DNA of 64,000 nt. It comes from Primula veris (taxonomy: Eukaryota > Streptophyta > Magnoliopsida > Ericales > Primulaceae). Under the pieces are notes generated by a model. That model saw nothing but the letters and a program-made list of their open reading frames with translations. It was not told where the DNA came from and ran no database searches. A program made the translations under genes and the position numbers. How positions within the stretch are numbered: the first letter of the stretch is position 1; each line of letters starts with the position of its first letter. The DNA lies in contig OY821742.1 of NCBI GenBank assembly GCA_963682055.1, positions 30,413,060 to 30,477,059 of the forward strand. Direction: 5' to 3'. Positions 12,945 to 23,233 of the stretch are shown here, in pieces.

Positions 12945-13835
12945 TACTCGAGCTTCCACCACCATTAATCAGCTTCTCAAACACACATGCGTTGCTCTCA
13001 TTAATAGGGTTGTCTCGAGAACCGCTCTTTCTGCTTCTTTAGTAAATCACTTATTCGGTATGTAATTGAATCCATTAGTATATCATTCTCCATTTTCCCT
13101 TTTTGATCATCAGCATTTTCCCACACAAGTCTTTCTTTTATAGGAATTACCGAGATCAATGCAAGAAAAAGGAAAATATCAACTCCTAAAGTTGAGAAAC
13201 TGCGGCTCGTGATGGGAGAGAAATCTCCCATCATCTCGTCTCATTTACTCTTTTCAATGGCCACACAAACTAGCTCTTGTTAAACTCTATATGTAACTTT
13301 CACTTGATCTGATCGAGAACAGGGCGATGTCATGGTGGTGCGACGACGAGTACAAGCCGCCGCGATGGGCGGCGTAGTCAAAGAATCCGCAGAGGAGCTT
13401 AATCTCAATCTCGTCGATTTTTGCATGCATAGTTATATGATAAAAAAAATACCCAATACATACCACATATTTGACTTACTGTCAATTAGGACTATTCAAA
13501 CAGATTTTTGAATCATTGCCCAACAACCCTTACTATATAAACCGAGAATATGATTTATTATTTAATTGTTTTTTTCTTATATCATGAGGCGCAAAATCTC
13601 AACTTCGCGTGAGTTGATCTTTTCCTTTTCCTTACATTGACCTCGGTAATTCCTATAAAACAAAGGCTTTAGTGGGATAATTATGATGATAATAAAGGAA
13701 AAATGGAGATTCATATGCTCATGGAATCAATTACTTATTGAATAAGTGATTTACCCGAGAAAAGGAAAGAGCGGTTTCGGGAACAATTGACCCTATTCAT
13801 GAGATCAATGAAAATACGTTTGAGAAGCTGATTAA
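12945..13835. repeat. Foldback I: arms of about 250 bp around a 390-bp loop (copy 1)
   Basis: The reverse complement of about 13595-13835 aligns with 12945-13205. Shared pieces include TTTTATAGGAATTACCGAG, GTAAATCACTTATTC, GAACCGCTCTTTC (against GAAACCGCTCTTTC) and CATTAATCAGCTTCTCAAAC. The loop holds a small conserved ORF. One strand of the arm can be read as ISDLPEKRKERFREQ, which resembles the start of a plant F-box, so the arms may derive from an F-box gene 5' region. A similar structure follows directly as foldback II. Confidence 0.82.
13332..13511 (+). CDS. Small conserved ORF in the loop of foldback I
   Basis: 59 codons with the core MGGVVKESAEELNLNLVDFC, then MHSYMIKK. The loop of foldback II encodes the paralogous MGGVVGESAKGLDLNLIDFC. 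Several differences between the two cores are conservative (V/I, E/K, N/D), which suggests a captured coding exon. The tail after MIKK looks like intron or random sequence. No known family. Either a captured first exon or a non-functional relic. Confidence 0.3.
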   Translation: MVVRRRVQAAAMGGVVKESAEELNLNLVDFCMHSYMIKKIPNTYHIFDLLSIRTIQTDF

Positions 13836-14039
13836 TGTAGGTCGAGAGAGCTTTGTGCGATATACAAAATCCTAGTCTTTCCATAGCCCATCAAAAGGAT
13901 TCGGTGGGCGCATTTGATAGTTCTTCCAATGTAACGGAAAGTTCTACTGGTTTCTGTACTTTAGCTCACCTTCATCACCTTGCCCTTTTGTTGGGAAAAT
14001 CAGAGCTTTCACAATAGTGCTTGCTCGAATTCCCTACTC

Positions 14040-14867
14040 GAGCATCCACCAACATTAATCAGCTTCTTAAACAAACATGCGCCGCTCTCATTAATAGGGT
14101 TGTCTCGAGAACCGCTCTATCCGCTTCTCTAGTAAATCACTTATTCTCCATTTTCCCTTTTTCATCATCAACATTTTCCGACACAAGCCTTTCTTTTATA
14201 GGAATTACTGAGATCAATGCAAGAAAAAGGAAAAGATCAACTCCTAAATTTGAGAAATTGGGGCTCGAGATGAGACAGAATTCTCCCATCTCATCTCCTC
14301 TCATTTACTCTTATCCATGGCCGCACAAACCCACCCTTGTTAAACTCGATATGTAACTTGCAATTGATCTGGTCGAGAACAGGGCAGTGTCATGGTGGTG
14401 TGACGACTAGTACAAGCCACCGCGATGGGCGGTGTAGTCGGAGAATCCGCAAAAGGGCTCGATCTCAATCTCATCGATTTTTGCATGAATAGTTATATGA
14501 TCAAAAAATACCCAATACATGACACATTTTTGACTTACTGTCAATTAGGACACTTCAAACATATTTTTGAATCATTGCCCAACAACCCTTACTATATAAA
14601 TCGAGAATACAATTTATTGTTTAATTGTTTTTTCTCTTTCATCAGGAGCCGCAAAATCTCAACTTCCGTGAGTTGATTTTTTCCTTTCTCTTGCATTGAC
14701 CTCGGTAATTCCTATAAAACTAAGGATTTAGTGGGATAATTTTGATGATAATAAAGGAAAAATGGAGATTCATATGCTAGTGGAATCAATTACATATTGA
14801 ATAAGTGATTTACCAGAGAAAAGGAACGAGTGGTTTCGGGAACAATTAACCCTATTTATAAGATATA
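14040..14867. repeat. Foldback II (copy 1), right arm interrupted by solo LTR
   Basis: Left arm about 14040-14275, loop to about 14644, right arm 14645-14867. The right arm continues at 16789-16811 beyond the solo LTR. It is a tandem paralog of foldback I at a spacing of about 1,092 bp, together with a shared 5' spacer (GAGAGAGCTTTGTGCGA at about 12757 and 13847). The spacer plus left arm reads as an almost open frame of about 100 codons with a single stop (an ORF of 111 codons starts at 14021). Confidence 0.82.
14425..14676 (+). CDS. Small conserved ORF in the loop of foldback II (copy 1)
   Basis: 83 codons beginning MGGVVGESAKGLDLNLIDFC, paralogous to 13332-13511. Only the first 30 or so residues are conserved with the other loop. 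No recognised domain. It is identical in copy 2 (40760-41011). Confidence 0.3.
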   Translation: MGGVVGESAKGLDLNLIDFCMNSYMIKKYPIHDTFLTYCQLGHFKHIFESLPNNPYYINREYNLLFNCFFSFIRSRKISTSVS

Positions 14868-15392
14868 TGTCATGCCCCAAAATCCGTAAAACGAATATCG
14901 AGGCATGACCTTTTTAAAACAAAAGAAAATAGAACCTGTTGGTACAAAATTTGAATTTTTAAAAGAAATAAATTGCGAGCTAAAGGAACGATTGTCAAAT
15001 AAATAAAACTGTTGCCAAACACGGCTACAAGCCAAGTTTTATAAAAGCTAAGAAAATAACAAACGAATGAATTTGCCCGTAGGCTACAACCTCAAAATAT
15101 AATCTAAATGAAAATAAAGCAGAAGCCCCGAGCCCATGTGATGCGTTGCTAAAGCTGCTAACCAAACGCCTCAACCTATAATGTACCTGAACAACAAAAT
15201 TGTAACGGTGAGTCCCATGCACATAACTAGACGGGACGGCACCGCAAATACCGTCACTCCATCTCCATAAATGCAAGAGCCCACAAATTCTACAACTACG
15301 ATAATCGACGTATAAAAAGAAATAAAATAACATTCTACAACGGGATAAATTAAATAAATTAAATAACGTCAACACAAATCAATAACAAACAT

Positions 15393-15752
15393 GGACCTCT
15401 CATGCCACCTACCCCAGTCCGTAAGGTAGGTCATTCCCTATCCCCTCGGCCGTCTTTTGTCCCCGGAATTAGGAAGAGACAGAGACCATTGCTAACATAA
15501 AAGTAGATTTAAAGTGCGCACTTGGACCTCTCATGCCACTCGCCCCAGTCCGTAAGACGAGTCATTCCCTATCCCCACGGCCGTCTTCTGTCCCCGGAAT
15601 TAGGAAGAGACAGAGACCATAGCTAACATAAAAATAAATATAGTGCACACTAGGACCTCTCATGCCACTCGCCCCAGTCCGTAAGACCAGTCATTCCCTA
15701 TCCCCACTGCCGTCTTCTGTCCCCGGAATTAGGAAGAGACAGAGACCATTGC
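15393..15752 (+). repeat. Three tandem repeats within the solo LTR
   Basis: Units start GGACCTCTCATGCCAC at 15393, 15528 and 15653 (spacings 135 and 125 bp). They contain CCCCAGTCCGTAAG, CATTCCCTATCCCC and TCCCCGGAATTAGGAAGAGA. A further doublet, ATTAAGGCCTCGGCCAATAA / ATTAAGGCCTCGACCAATAA, follows at about 15765 and 15827. Confidence 0.88.
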
Positions 15753-16374
15753 TAATGTATCAATATTAAGGCCTCGGCCAATAATATTATACTATTCATA
15801 TAATATAATCTCATACGTATAAATATTAAGGCCTCGACCAATAATATTATACTATTCAAATAACACAATCTCGTACGTCACTTAACGTAATACAACATAA
15901 TCCAAAAGCATAGGTGCTAGATTCACAACTAGCCAAACAAGTCTAATCAACATAAAAACTCATTCAAGCATTTTAGCAAACACCTTGTATGCATAAACTA
16001 CAATGCATCTATATTCAACAATAAATTACCCAATTTATCAACAATTATAATAACACAATATCAATACATAAAGACATGCAAACTCGTCCATATTCTCGTT
16101 AATCCGAAATTAACACGACTAAATCCTCAATTAACAAATAAGTGAATTAAACATATAACCAACTAAACCCAATTAACAAATAAGTGAATTAATCATGTAA
16201 CAACTAAACCCAATTAACAATTTATAAAACTAATTAAGATAAAAGGCAAAAACCCCCAATTTATAATAAACATAAAACCTAATCCTAACATACACCCTCG
16301 TCTAGTCGCTATGGATAACCCCCGTTACCTTAGCGTGTAGAGGAGATGATCCCGGTAATAATCCGCTAACGTGG

Positions 16375-16442
16375 TTTCTCTTTTTCTTCTTCTTCTTCTT
16401 CTCTTTTCTCTCTTTTCTCTCTTTTCTCTCTTCTTACTTGTT
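16375..16442 (+). repeat. Pyrimidine microsatellite in solo LTR
   Basis: (TTC)n followed by CTCTTTT-type repeats near the 3' third of the solo LTR. Confidence 0.8.
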
Positions 16443-16793
16443 TTTACTGTTTTTAGGTTATGAAAGTGGCTGAAAAAGTGTTTAGAAAAACTGTTTTGAG
16501 ATAGTTTGTGGTAACGAACTATTTGGTCCCCAAAGTTTTAAAAGTTAACTCTTAATCCAAAAATATTGTTTTACTACTCAAAAATAACAAATCTTTAAAA
16601 ACAAATCTATTGGGTCCTTTTTATTAGTAAAATTAGTAACAGGTTTTTAAAATAAAGTTTTTCAGAAGAGTTTCGGTTTTTGGCTAAAAATTAGTCGAGT
16701 GACCGGTTTTTGGTAAAATTTTGAATAAAACGTTTTTGGATAAATTAATTCCTAATTAAAAACACTTATAAAAATACGGGATGTTACAATATA

Positions 16794-17145
16794 CGTTTGA
16801 GAAGCTGATAAATGTCGGTGGAAATGAGCAAAAATATGGTAGAAGTAGAGAGAAATCTCCCATCTCATCTCCTCTCATTTACTCTTTTCCCTGGCCGCAC
16901 AAACCAACTCTTGTTAAACTTGATATGTAACTTGCACTTGATCTGGTCGAGAACAGGACGGTGTCATGGTGGTGCGACGACAAGTACAAAATACCCAATA
17001 CATACCACATTTTTGACTTACTGTCAATTATTAGGACACTTCAAACAGATTTTTGAGTCATTACCCAACAACCCTTACTATATAAACCGAGAATACAATT
17101 TATCATTTAATTGTTTTTTCTCTTTCATCACGAGCCGCAAAATCT
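16794..17145 (+). repeat. Third, partial foldback-related segment (copy 1)
   Basis: After the end of right arm II the sequence repeats loop sequence again (CTCCCATCTCATCTCCTCTC, then GGCCGCACAAACC, CTTACTGTCAATTA, CCCAACAACCCTTACTATAT). It lacks the core MGGVV ORF and both arms. The 144-codon ORF across it (16812-17246) results from the deletion and has no family resemblance. The copy 2 counterpart is 41203-41554. Confidence 0.65.
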
Positions 17146-17149
17146 TAAC

Positions 17150-18170
17150 AGTTATAATCATTCTTTTTAGTTCCTTTGATCCTTTCCCATTAGGGCTAAG
17201 TGCATTAAATGGGAAGCATGCATGTATAAGACAATTGATGTATTAAATTTAATTCACCTTTCTTATTTACAATACACAGAGAATATTTTTTATCAGTGTT
17301 ACCTCTACCATCGACCGAAAATATCTGTATACATAAATACAATGAATGAATGTTGATGCCTCAAGGCCCTCAAACAAATCTACAATAGGAAATACGGAAA
17401 TATAATCAATTATCTACACATCATCTTTTTGGTAGTACTACAAATTGAACAGTGTCCTCTATTTTTTCCCCCACACAATTACGAAATTAGTTATTAAGGT
17501 TTGGACTTCGCTGCTCAGTCTCAACGTAACCCCTCAAGCCAATTTCAAAAAAGAAAAGGTAACACCTTAAGCCAGCCCAACTCATGTTTAAGTTTCAAGG
17601 TGTTGAATAACATATAATAGAATATAAAATTGATGAAATTTTGCGTTTGTCTTCTTTCAAATGCATTGAGAAGTATACATTTAAATTTTTTGAGGGAGTT
17701 TATGGTGATATCCAATTTCCCAACTTCATTGTGATAGGAAGTTTACCTTTCTCATTTTTTTGGTGATTTTACATTATTCTCTTTTTATTTCCAGTCTAGT
17801 TTTATATAAGATGTGCTATTGATGATAGGTTTTGCACCACACGATGTTTAAAAAGTTTCATGTTTCTGTAGCAGCATTGCTAGAAGACTGGATAAATTAC
17901 CTTAATCTTGACTAAAACATCATATTCATCGAGTTAACACCCTAAAGATTTTGATATGTTTACATCGTTGACCCTTAAATGTACCTATTTTCTATTATGT
18001 TTTTGCTATTTTGGGGTAAAATTAAATTGATGACGTAACAGTTCCTCTCTAGTATTTTTTCAGTATCACGTAATGCTAAAATATGGAAAAAAAATTAAGT
18101 CGGAATTATACCATTCGTTATAACGTTATTGACTTCGTATAAATGAAGTAATTTTTTACATAACATGATG
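17150..18170 (+). repeat. Internal repeat family R, member R3 (copy 1)
   Basis: Paralogous in pieces to 9700-10470 and then to 12000-12170, skipping the intervening foldback of copy 1. The block 9545-12170 and this one therefore descend from an older duplication inside the unit. No genes seen. The copy 2 counterpart is about 41559-42579. Confidence 0.6.
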
Positions 18171-18539
18171 TCTAGGTGATCTCGCTTTAACTATAGATCT
18201 GTCAGTGGATTTTATTACAAATTTCCAATCATGTCTCTAAAAGTATACCAAATCCATACTTTAGACTTTTAACCTATGAGCAGATCTACCAGACTAAACT
18301 TGACCGAATATTTTGCTATCATGTTTACCCGGTTGCGGAGTGAATGCATTTGCAATGAAAATGACATAAAACTCAATAAACTGAATGACTCTCTCCAAAA
18401 ATATCCCATTTCTAGTACATAGATTATTTATATACAATACTTGTACTACCATATACTCAAAATAAAACAGGTTTAATAACCTCTCATTAGCTCTAACTTT
18501 AGAATATTTCATTTTGCAACAGCTTAAGTTTCAACTAAC

Positions 18540-18659
18540 ATGATAGAAGCTGATGGGGAGGAAGAAGTAGAGGAAGATAAAGACAAGGAGAGCATTTCGA
18601 TAAAGCGAATAAGCGATTTACCAGATCAAAATGGTAATCTTTCTCTCCCTCAGATGTAG
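18540..18659 (+). pseudogene. F-box-like N-terminal leader, copy 1
   Basis: An ATG at 18540 opens 39 codons: an acidic leader (MIEADGEEEVEEDKDKESIS), then IKRISDLPDQ, then a stop. An acidic or variable leader followed by (R)ISDLPD is how many plant F-box/LRR proteins begin. The F-box continuation (a hydrophobic helix and the conserved W) is missing. A possible acceptor (TTATTGCAG near 18748) could join a few more codons (VFDNLLRL) before a stop. Called as a truncated remnant on a short motif. Confidence 0.4.
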
Positions 18660-19412
18660 CTTAACGTTAATTACTCGATTCAACTTTCATAGTATGCCAG
18701 TATGGGAATTTTTTCAAGGACTTGTTAAGGTGTTGTTTTATTGCAGGAGTGTTTGACAATTTGTTGAGATTGTGAATCTCATTTTTCTCTCTTATGAATA
18801 AGGATTGTAAACTCATAAATTGTGTTTTACTAGTTGGCTTGCTTTAGGAAGAAAAAGAGGTTGCCCTTGATAGCTAGGCTCTACTTACTGATTTTCAGAC
18901 TCTGATGGTAGTTTAAAACAGTTTAAGTTCTTTGCGCTAAAAAGATTACGTTCATTTGCTTACATTTTTTTCCCTTTAAGCACAACAGTGTGTTCGTAAC
19001 AAGTAGGATATATTATGAAGTTTCTTGTTTTAAGTTACCGTTGGATCTAAAAAGCGAATTTTCGTATTTGCAAGAGGGTGATCTTTTTTTTTATTCACAA
19101 GATGCATATTTTATTCTTCTTCTCCAACTCATTAATAGAATTATACAAGTTAATTTTCACATAAACAGGAGATGACAAAACAAAACAAAAGCAGCAAAGC
19201 CATGACCGAATTTACGGGTTTCACCACTTCCACACCATCCCGAAACTAATGAGCAGTATGGTACAGCAACTAAATAAATTACTATCACTTGTAAACCCTC
19301 TACATGATTTTACAGATGAAACGACTCGACTCAAATTGTAAGTTATAACCACTTTTGAAGATTGCGAAAAACTAATGTACAAACAAAAGATCTTCACATA
19401 AAGTACGTAACT

Positions 19413-19801
19413 TTATGCCTTCTTCTTTCTCGAACAACCTTCACCATATGACTCATTCCATTGTAGGAGCTCATTCATCTTCGTTGACTCTGTTGATACT
19501 CTTGTACAAACCGACTCATGAGCGTTTCTGAAATCTTCCCGGATATCAGTACTTGCACTCAATGTATAGGAGGCGGTTTACCATCGGCTAATGCTGCAGC
19601 TTGCTCCTTCTTTTCCTTCTCCAAAATTTATCTGATTGGCCTATGCGCAGCTGCTACACACAGGTTCTTGAGGTCACTCCCAGAGTATGCATTCGTCATA
19701 CTTGCAACCGAATACAAAATAACATCAGAAGATAATTCCTCTTTTGCTAGAATCACTTTTAAGATCTTCGTTCTATTTGGAGCATCTGGCAAATTGACCA
19801 T
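19413..19801 (-). pseudogene. AAA ATPase (Msp1/ATAD1-like, DAA1 group) C-terminal remnant, copy 1
   Basis: The minus strand reads [20 protein letters not shown], then [19 protein letters not shown]. This is the end of the AAA module and its C-terminal helices. A stop follows, then [20 protein letters not shown], another stop, a frame-disturbed piece, and finally [17 protein letters not shown] with GCSRKKKA in the neighbouring frame. It corresponds to the last ~130 residues of the plant membrane AAA ATPases related to Msp1/ATAD1, which extract mislocalised tail-anchored proteins in yeast and animals. Walker A, Walker B and the arginine fingers are not present. Stops and frameshifts make it a pseudogene. 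The plus-strand 128-codon ORF at 19518-19904 is its antisense shadow. Confidence 0.85.
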
Positions 19802-19904
19802 TGTTGAAGGCTATAGTGTGTTTTTCATCTTATATGTCCTTGATTATGTACTTTTCTATGTAGTTGTACTATTGGTGTTAGTACTATGGAACTATAGTGT
19901 CTAA

Positions 19905-21124
19905 GACTGAAAATGTGTTTAGTACTTATAAACCGGTTGTATATCTAACAGAGTAACAAAATAATCAAATAGACAGTTTTCCCTCTTTCGTTTTCTTTTT
20001 AGAGATCTTTTTCTCTCTCCACAAGTCTTCTTCTCTCTGTTCTTCTTATACAATGGAGATGAAAAGTCCACTGTTGACATGGTATTGGAGCTTTCCGCTA
20101 CTTACGAAGACTCTTCCATCTTCTTTAATCATTTCCCTAGTGAGTTTGTTCTAAATCCAAAATAAGGGGTTTTTCTTATATTTTGGAAATAATCTCTATT
20201 TGATTGCGATAATCGACTACACTTCGATTGATATTACTTATTGTATCTGTTTATTGAAGAAATTTGGTTATATTTGCTGATAACATAGTTCCAAATTAAT
20301 AAAATTCGTGGCAATCTACGCTATGTACAGACATCTTTTTCAAAACTATTATTAAACTGAGTGTCGCTAAATTTTTTATTAAAGTTTAACAACAAAATTA
20401 GTTACTACTATCCTAGCAACTATGTCACTAAAATTTAATGACACACACTTTCCAACAGTTTTTAAAAATATGTTAGTTCTGATTTTCAACATTTTCTTGT
20501 AGCTCAGGTATTACTGCCCAAGTTAGTGCACGGCTCCAAAAATAAATCTCATTTGGCAGCTAATATTTCATTGTGTTTATATTACCGGCCAATTTAAGCT
20601 AAAAATTTCATGCTCAGTCAAGAACCTCCACACCAGTTTGACCAACATACAAATACTGTTGGTCTTCAATACACCAAACTCACAAATCACATCAAGTGCC
20701 TTGCCGACATATTTCCTCTGATGCCTGGGAATACAAATCCATATAGTACCTCCTTAACACCCCACTAAAACCTCCAGACGATTAAACGGCCTAAGAATGG
20801 ATTTACTTAGCCATGTGGAAAAATGAAAACAATTCATGGCGTAAGAAGATAAAGAAAGGAGAATGAGCTTATCATTGTACTTCGACCAGCTTGAGATAGA
20901 AGTTTTGATTTGCAGCCTGTAATTTTAGTTAATTCTATCAACTTCAGCTCGACATACGCCTCATTGTCTTCAATCGATAACTTGAACTAATTAATGGTAA
21001 ACATATAGGTACTAGATTTCGCTTCAGTTTCCTATAATTTTATTATATCTACCATGTTTTTATGTCTTCCCGTTGTACATTTTCCTGACACATGCAGTTC
21101 GAGTATTTCCCTAGATTTATCCAT
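19905..21124. other. Non-coding stretch beyond the AAA remnant
   Basis: No further AAA exons were found on the minus strand. A few stretches (20590-20790) look coding-like but all frames break within about 20 codons. The copy 2 counterpart is 44313-45532. Confidence 0.5.
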
Positions 21125-21633
21125 CAGAGCTTTCTAGAACATTCCAAAATAGCTTAGACCTCAACACCTACGGATCGACTCTCGACCCAAATTTCACCGC
21201 ATGTATTTATTTGTAACTACGACAAAACATTTACCTTTTCTTTTCTGGAACACACAGACTCTCAACAAAACAAAAGATTAACAAACATGAAATGAATGAT
21301 CTCTAATGTTGTTTTCTTTAACATCAGTATATGGTCGCCGCAAGGTCTACCATGGTTACATATTTTACGAGCCAAGTTAAACTAAATAGTAGACTGGTAA
21401 AAAGATAAAATCAATTTGCAACTTTTCTTTGTTAAAAACTTAAAACACCCATCACTGTAGAACAATGGTTAGAAAATTGTTAATCAATCATAACTAGTTA
21501 CTGAGAAATTTAACGTTATCATTTAATCTATGCTTCACCAACACAAGTTTAAATAAATATCAGCGGCAAGTTGAGTAATTCAGAGTGAAGCTTACTGGTA
21601 GTTTTAGCCGGAAATATTGCGAACAACCTACTT
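21125..21633 (+). repeat. 509-bp direct repeat, unit a (copy 1)
   Basis: Starts CAGAGCTTTCTAGAACATTC. It contains CAAAAGATT directly joined to AACAAACATG at 21279/21280, the uninterrupted form of the site that unit b has split by the LINE block. It ends where unit b begins (CAGAGCGTTCTAGGACATTC at 21634). The copy 2 counterpart is 45533-46041. Confidence 0.8.
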
Positions 21634-21782
21634 CAGAGCGTTCTAGGACATTCCAAAATAGCTTACACTTCAATACCTAGGGCTCGACGTTCAAATTTAA
21701 CAGCATGTTTTACTTGTAACTACTACATAACATTTACCTTTTCTTTTCTGGAACACAGAGAATCTCAACAGAACAAAAGATT
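21634..21782 (+). repeat. Direct repeat unit b, left part (copy 1)
   Basis: About 150 bp matching the start of unit a up to CAAAAGATT. The remainder of unit b resumes at 27602. The copy 2 counterpart is 46042-46190. Confidence 0.8.
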
Positions 21783-22484
21783 ATTTTTTATTTTTTTTAA
21801 TTCAAAGTGGAAAAACCCATTGATTTCATTAATTTTATTGTTCAACTGGCTAAAAGACGTATTACATCAGAAAACTAAAAACGAAGTGAAAATACGAGGA
21901 CTAAAAAACAAAGTTCTCAAATCAAGCGGATGTATATGAGGATAAACCAATAAACCCATCTATCACTTGTGAGAAGAAATATTAACTTCATCTTACACTT
22001 TATCTTTTACTATTCCATTTTGAGAGAAATTTGAAAACTCTAATCTTCAAAATACTCTTTTAATTCTCCATGCCTGCTCGATATATAAATATATGAACAT
22101 AACTCAATGATGATAATTAACTAGCAACTACCATCTTCTACATAGTCATAAAGATCGTATTAGTTATTAATAGATCTGGATTTGTTTCTGGTATTATATC
22201 GGTGAGTTTTCATTTTGCTTTCTTCTCTTGGTATTTTACACCCTATTAATTTAGCTATTTTCCTCTTTTTCTCCCCCTCTTCATCCAATTCGGTTTTCCA
22301 ATTAGAGAAGTAGAGATCCATCACTAACTTGCCTTCATTTATATTAATTTACTCGGTATATGTAACTGGTTTCAATCCGCTTATGGATAGAAAACCTTCC
22401 TTTATCTCGTCTGTGTTCCTTTTGTCACGAGCTTGGTTTTCTTGAGCACATGCGACACTTAGCTAGCAATATTCACATATTATT

Positions 22485-22827
22485 TGTTACTAAGTAAGTC
22501 TGAACCCTCACACATAAGTACACGAGTATTTAGAGAGAGAAAGTAGGAGAATGTGTACAACTCTTATTACTCACTCCAGACTTGGTGATTACATATGAGA
22601 GGGGTCATTCCCTTATATACAAGTGTAGGGAAGGATCTATATCCTTATCCCTTCTTCTACCTTCTACATCATTATATTACATTCCATATAGTTTCATACA
22701 TTTTCATACCCTTCTAGAGGGTTCTATTACATTCTCCAATATTCTAATACATTATAATATATTCTAGGATTACGTAGTAAGTACTAGAATATTCCGGAAT
22801 GGTCCGGATTATGCTTTGTCTGTAACT
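22485..22827 (-). repeat. 3' LTR of the chromovirus, copy 1
   Basis: About 343 bp on the minus strand, from (T)GTTACAGACAAAGCATAAT (first base changed) to CTTAGTAACA, so the ends are inverted TGTTAC/GTAACA. It contains TATATAAGGGAATGACC as a possible promoter. The copy 2 counterpart is 46893-47235. Confidence 0.75.
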
Positions 22828-23233
22828 TTCTCCCTCACTGGATTTGGCGACGTCTTCGTCGCCATCGTCTTCACTTTGCCACCCATCTTGTTCCATTCCT
22901 TGTGAAAGTCTTCTATTTTTTCCTTCAATTGCCATAACATGTCGTCGTGTTCCCAACTAGCTTAGTTGTAAGGCAATCTCTTCCACTTAACCAAATATTC
23001 TGCATACGCCTTATGCATCCCTCTTTTCGGCTTTACCCCTGAAGATAATATAGACTCAGCCTCTCTATCATGTGTGAAGGTAACCGATGATGCGAATCTT
23101 TTTCATACACCTTATCCGGGCCTTCCTTATCTCCATAGTATGGTTTGACAAGGCTCACATGGAAATCCGGATGTAACATTTGCAACTTTGGTGGGAGCTC
23201 CAACTTATAGGACACTTTGCCAACTCTTTTCAC
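22823..23233 (-). pseudogene. Integrase C-terminal GPY-type module and chromodomain, copy 1
   Basis: The minus strand reads VGKVSYKLELPPKLQMLHPD and FHVSLVKPYYGD, the GPY/F-type module after the integrase core. After a frame change comes MHKAYAEYLVKWKRLPYN, a stop, and ASWEHDDMLWQLKEKIEDF, a chromodomain. This makes the element a chromovirus. Chromodomains of this type direct integration to particular chromatin; here the frame is broken and the protein cannot be made. Confidence 0.75.

Larger units (their letters stand above)
14868..16788 (+). mobile_element. Solo LTR, copy 1 only
   Basis: 1,921 bp starting TGTCATGCCCCAAAATCCG and ending ACGGGATGTTACA (TG...CA). It is flanked by a 5-bp duplication ATATA (14863-14867 and 16789-16793). 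Copy 2 has the empty site AAGATATACGTTTGAG with one ATATA. There is no internal retroelement coding sequence, so this is a solo LTR left by LTR-LTR recombination, or less likely a non-coding element. The orientation is arbitrary. The long LTR suggests a Ty3/Gypsy parent, which is inference. The 116-codon ORF at 15025-15375 on the minus strand has no family resemblance. Confidence 0.9.

Noticed and set aside
15025..15375. 116-codon minus-strand ORF in the solo LTR
   Set aside because: Inside an LTR, with no similarity to retroelement or host proteins that I recognise.
19518..19904. 128-codon plus-strand ORF, apparently with a membrane segment
   Set aside because: It is antisense to the AAA ATPase remnant. 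The minus-strand reading explains the conservation.
22744..22956. 70-codon minus-strand ORF next to the chromovirus LTR
   Set aside because: It is an out-of-frame reading of the chromodomain tail and LTR start.
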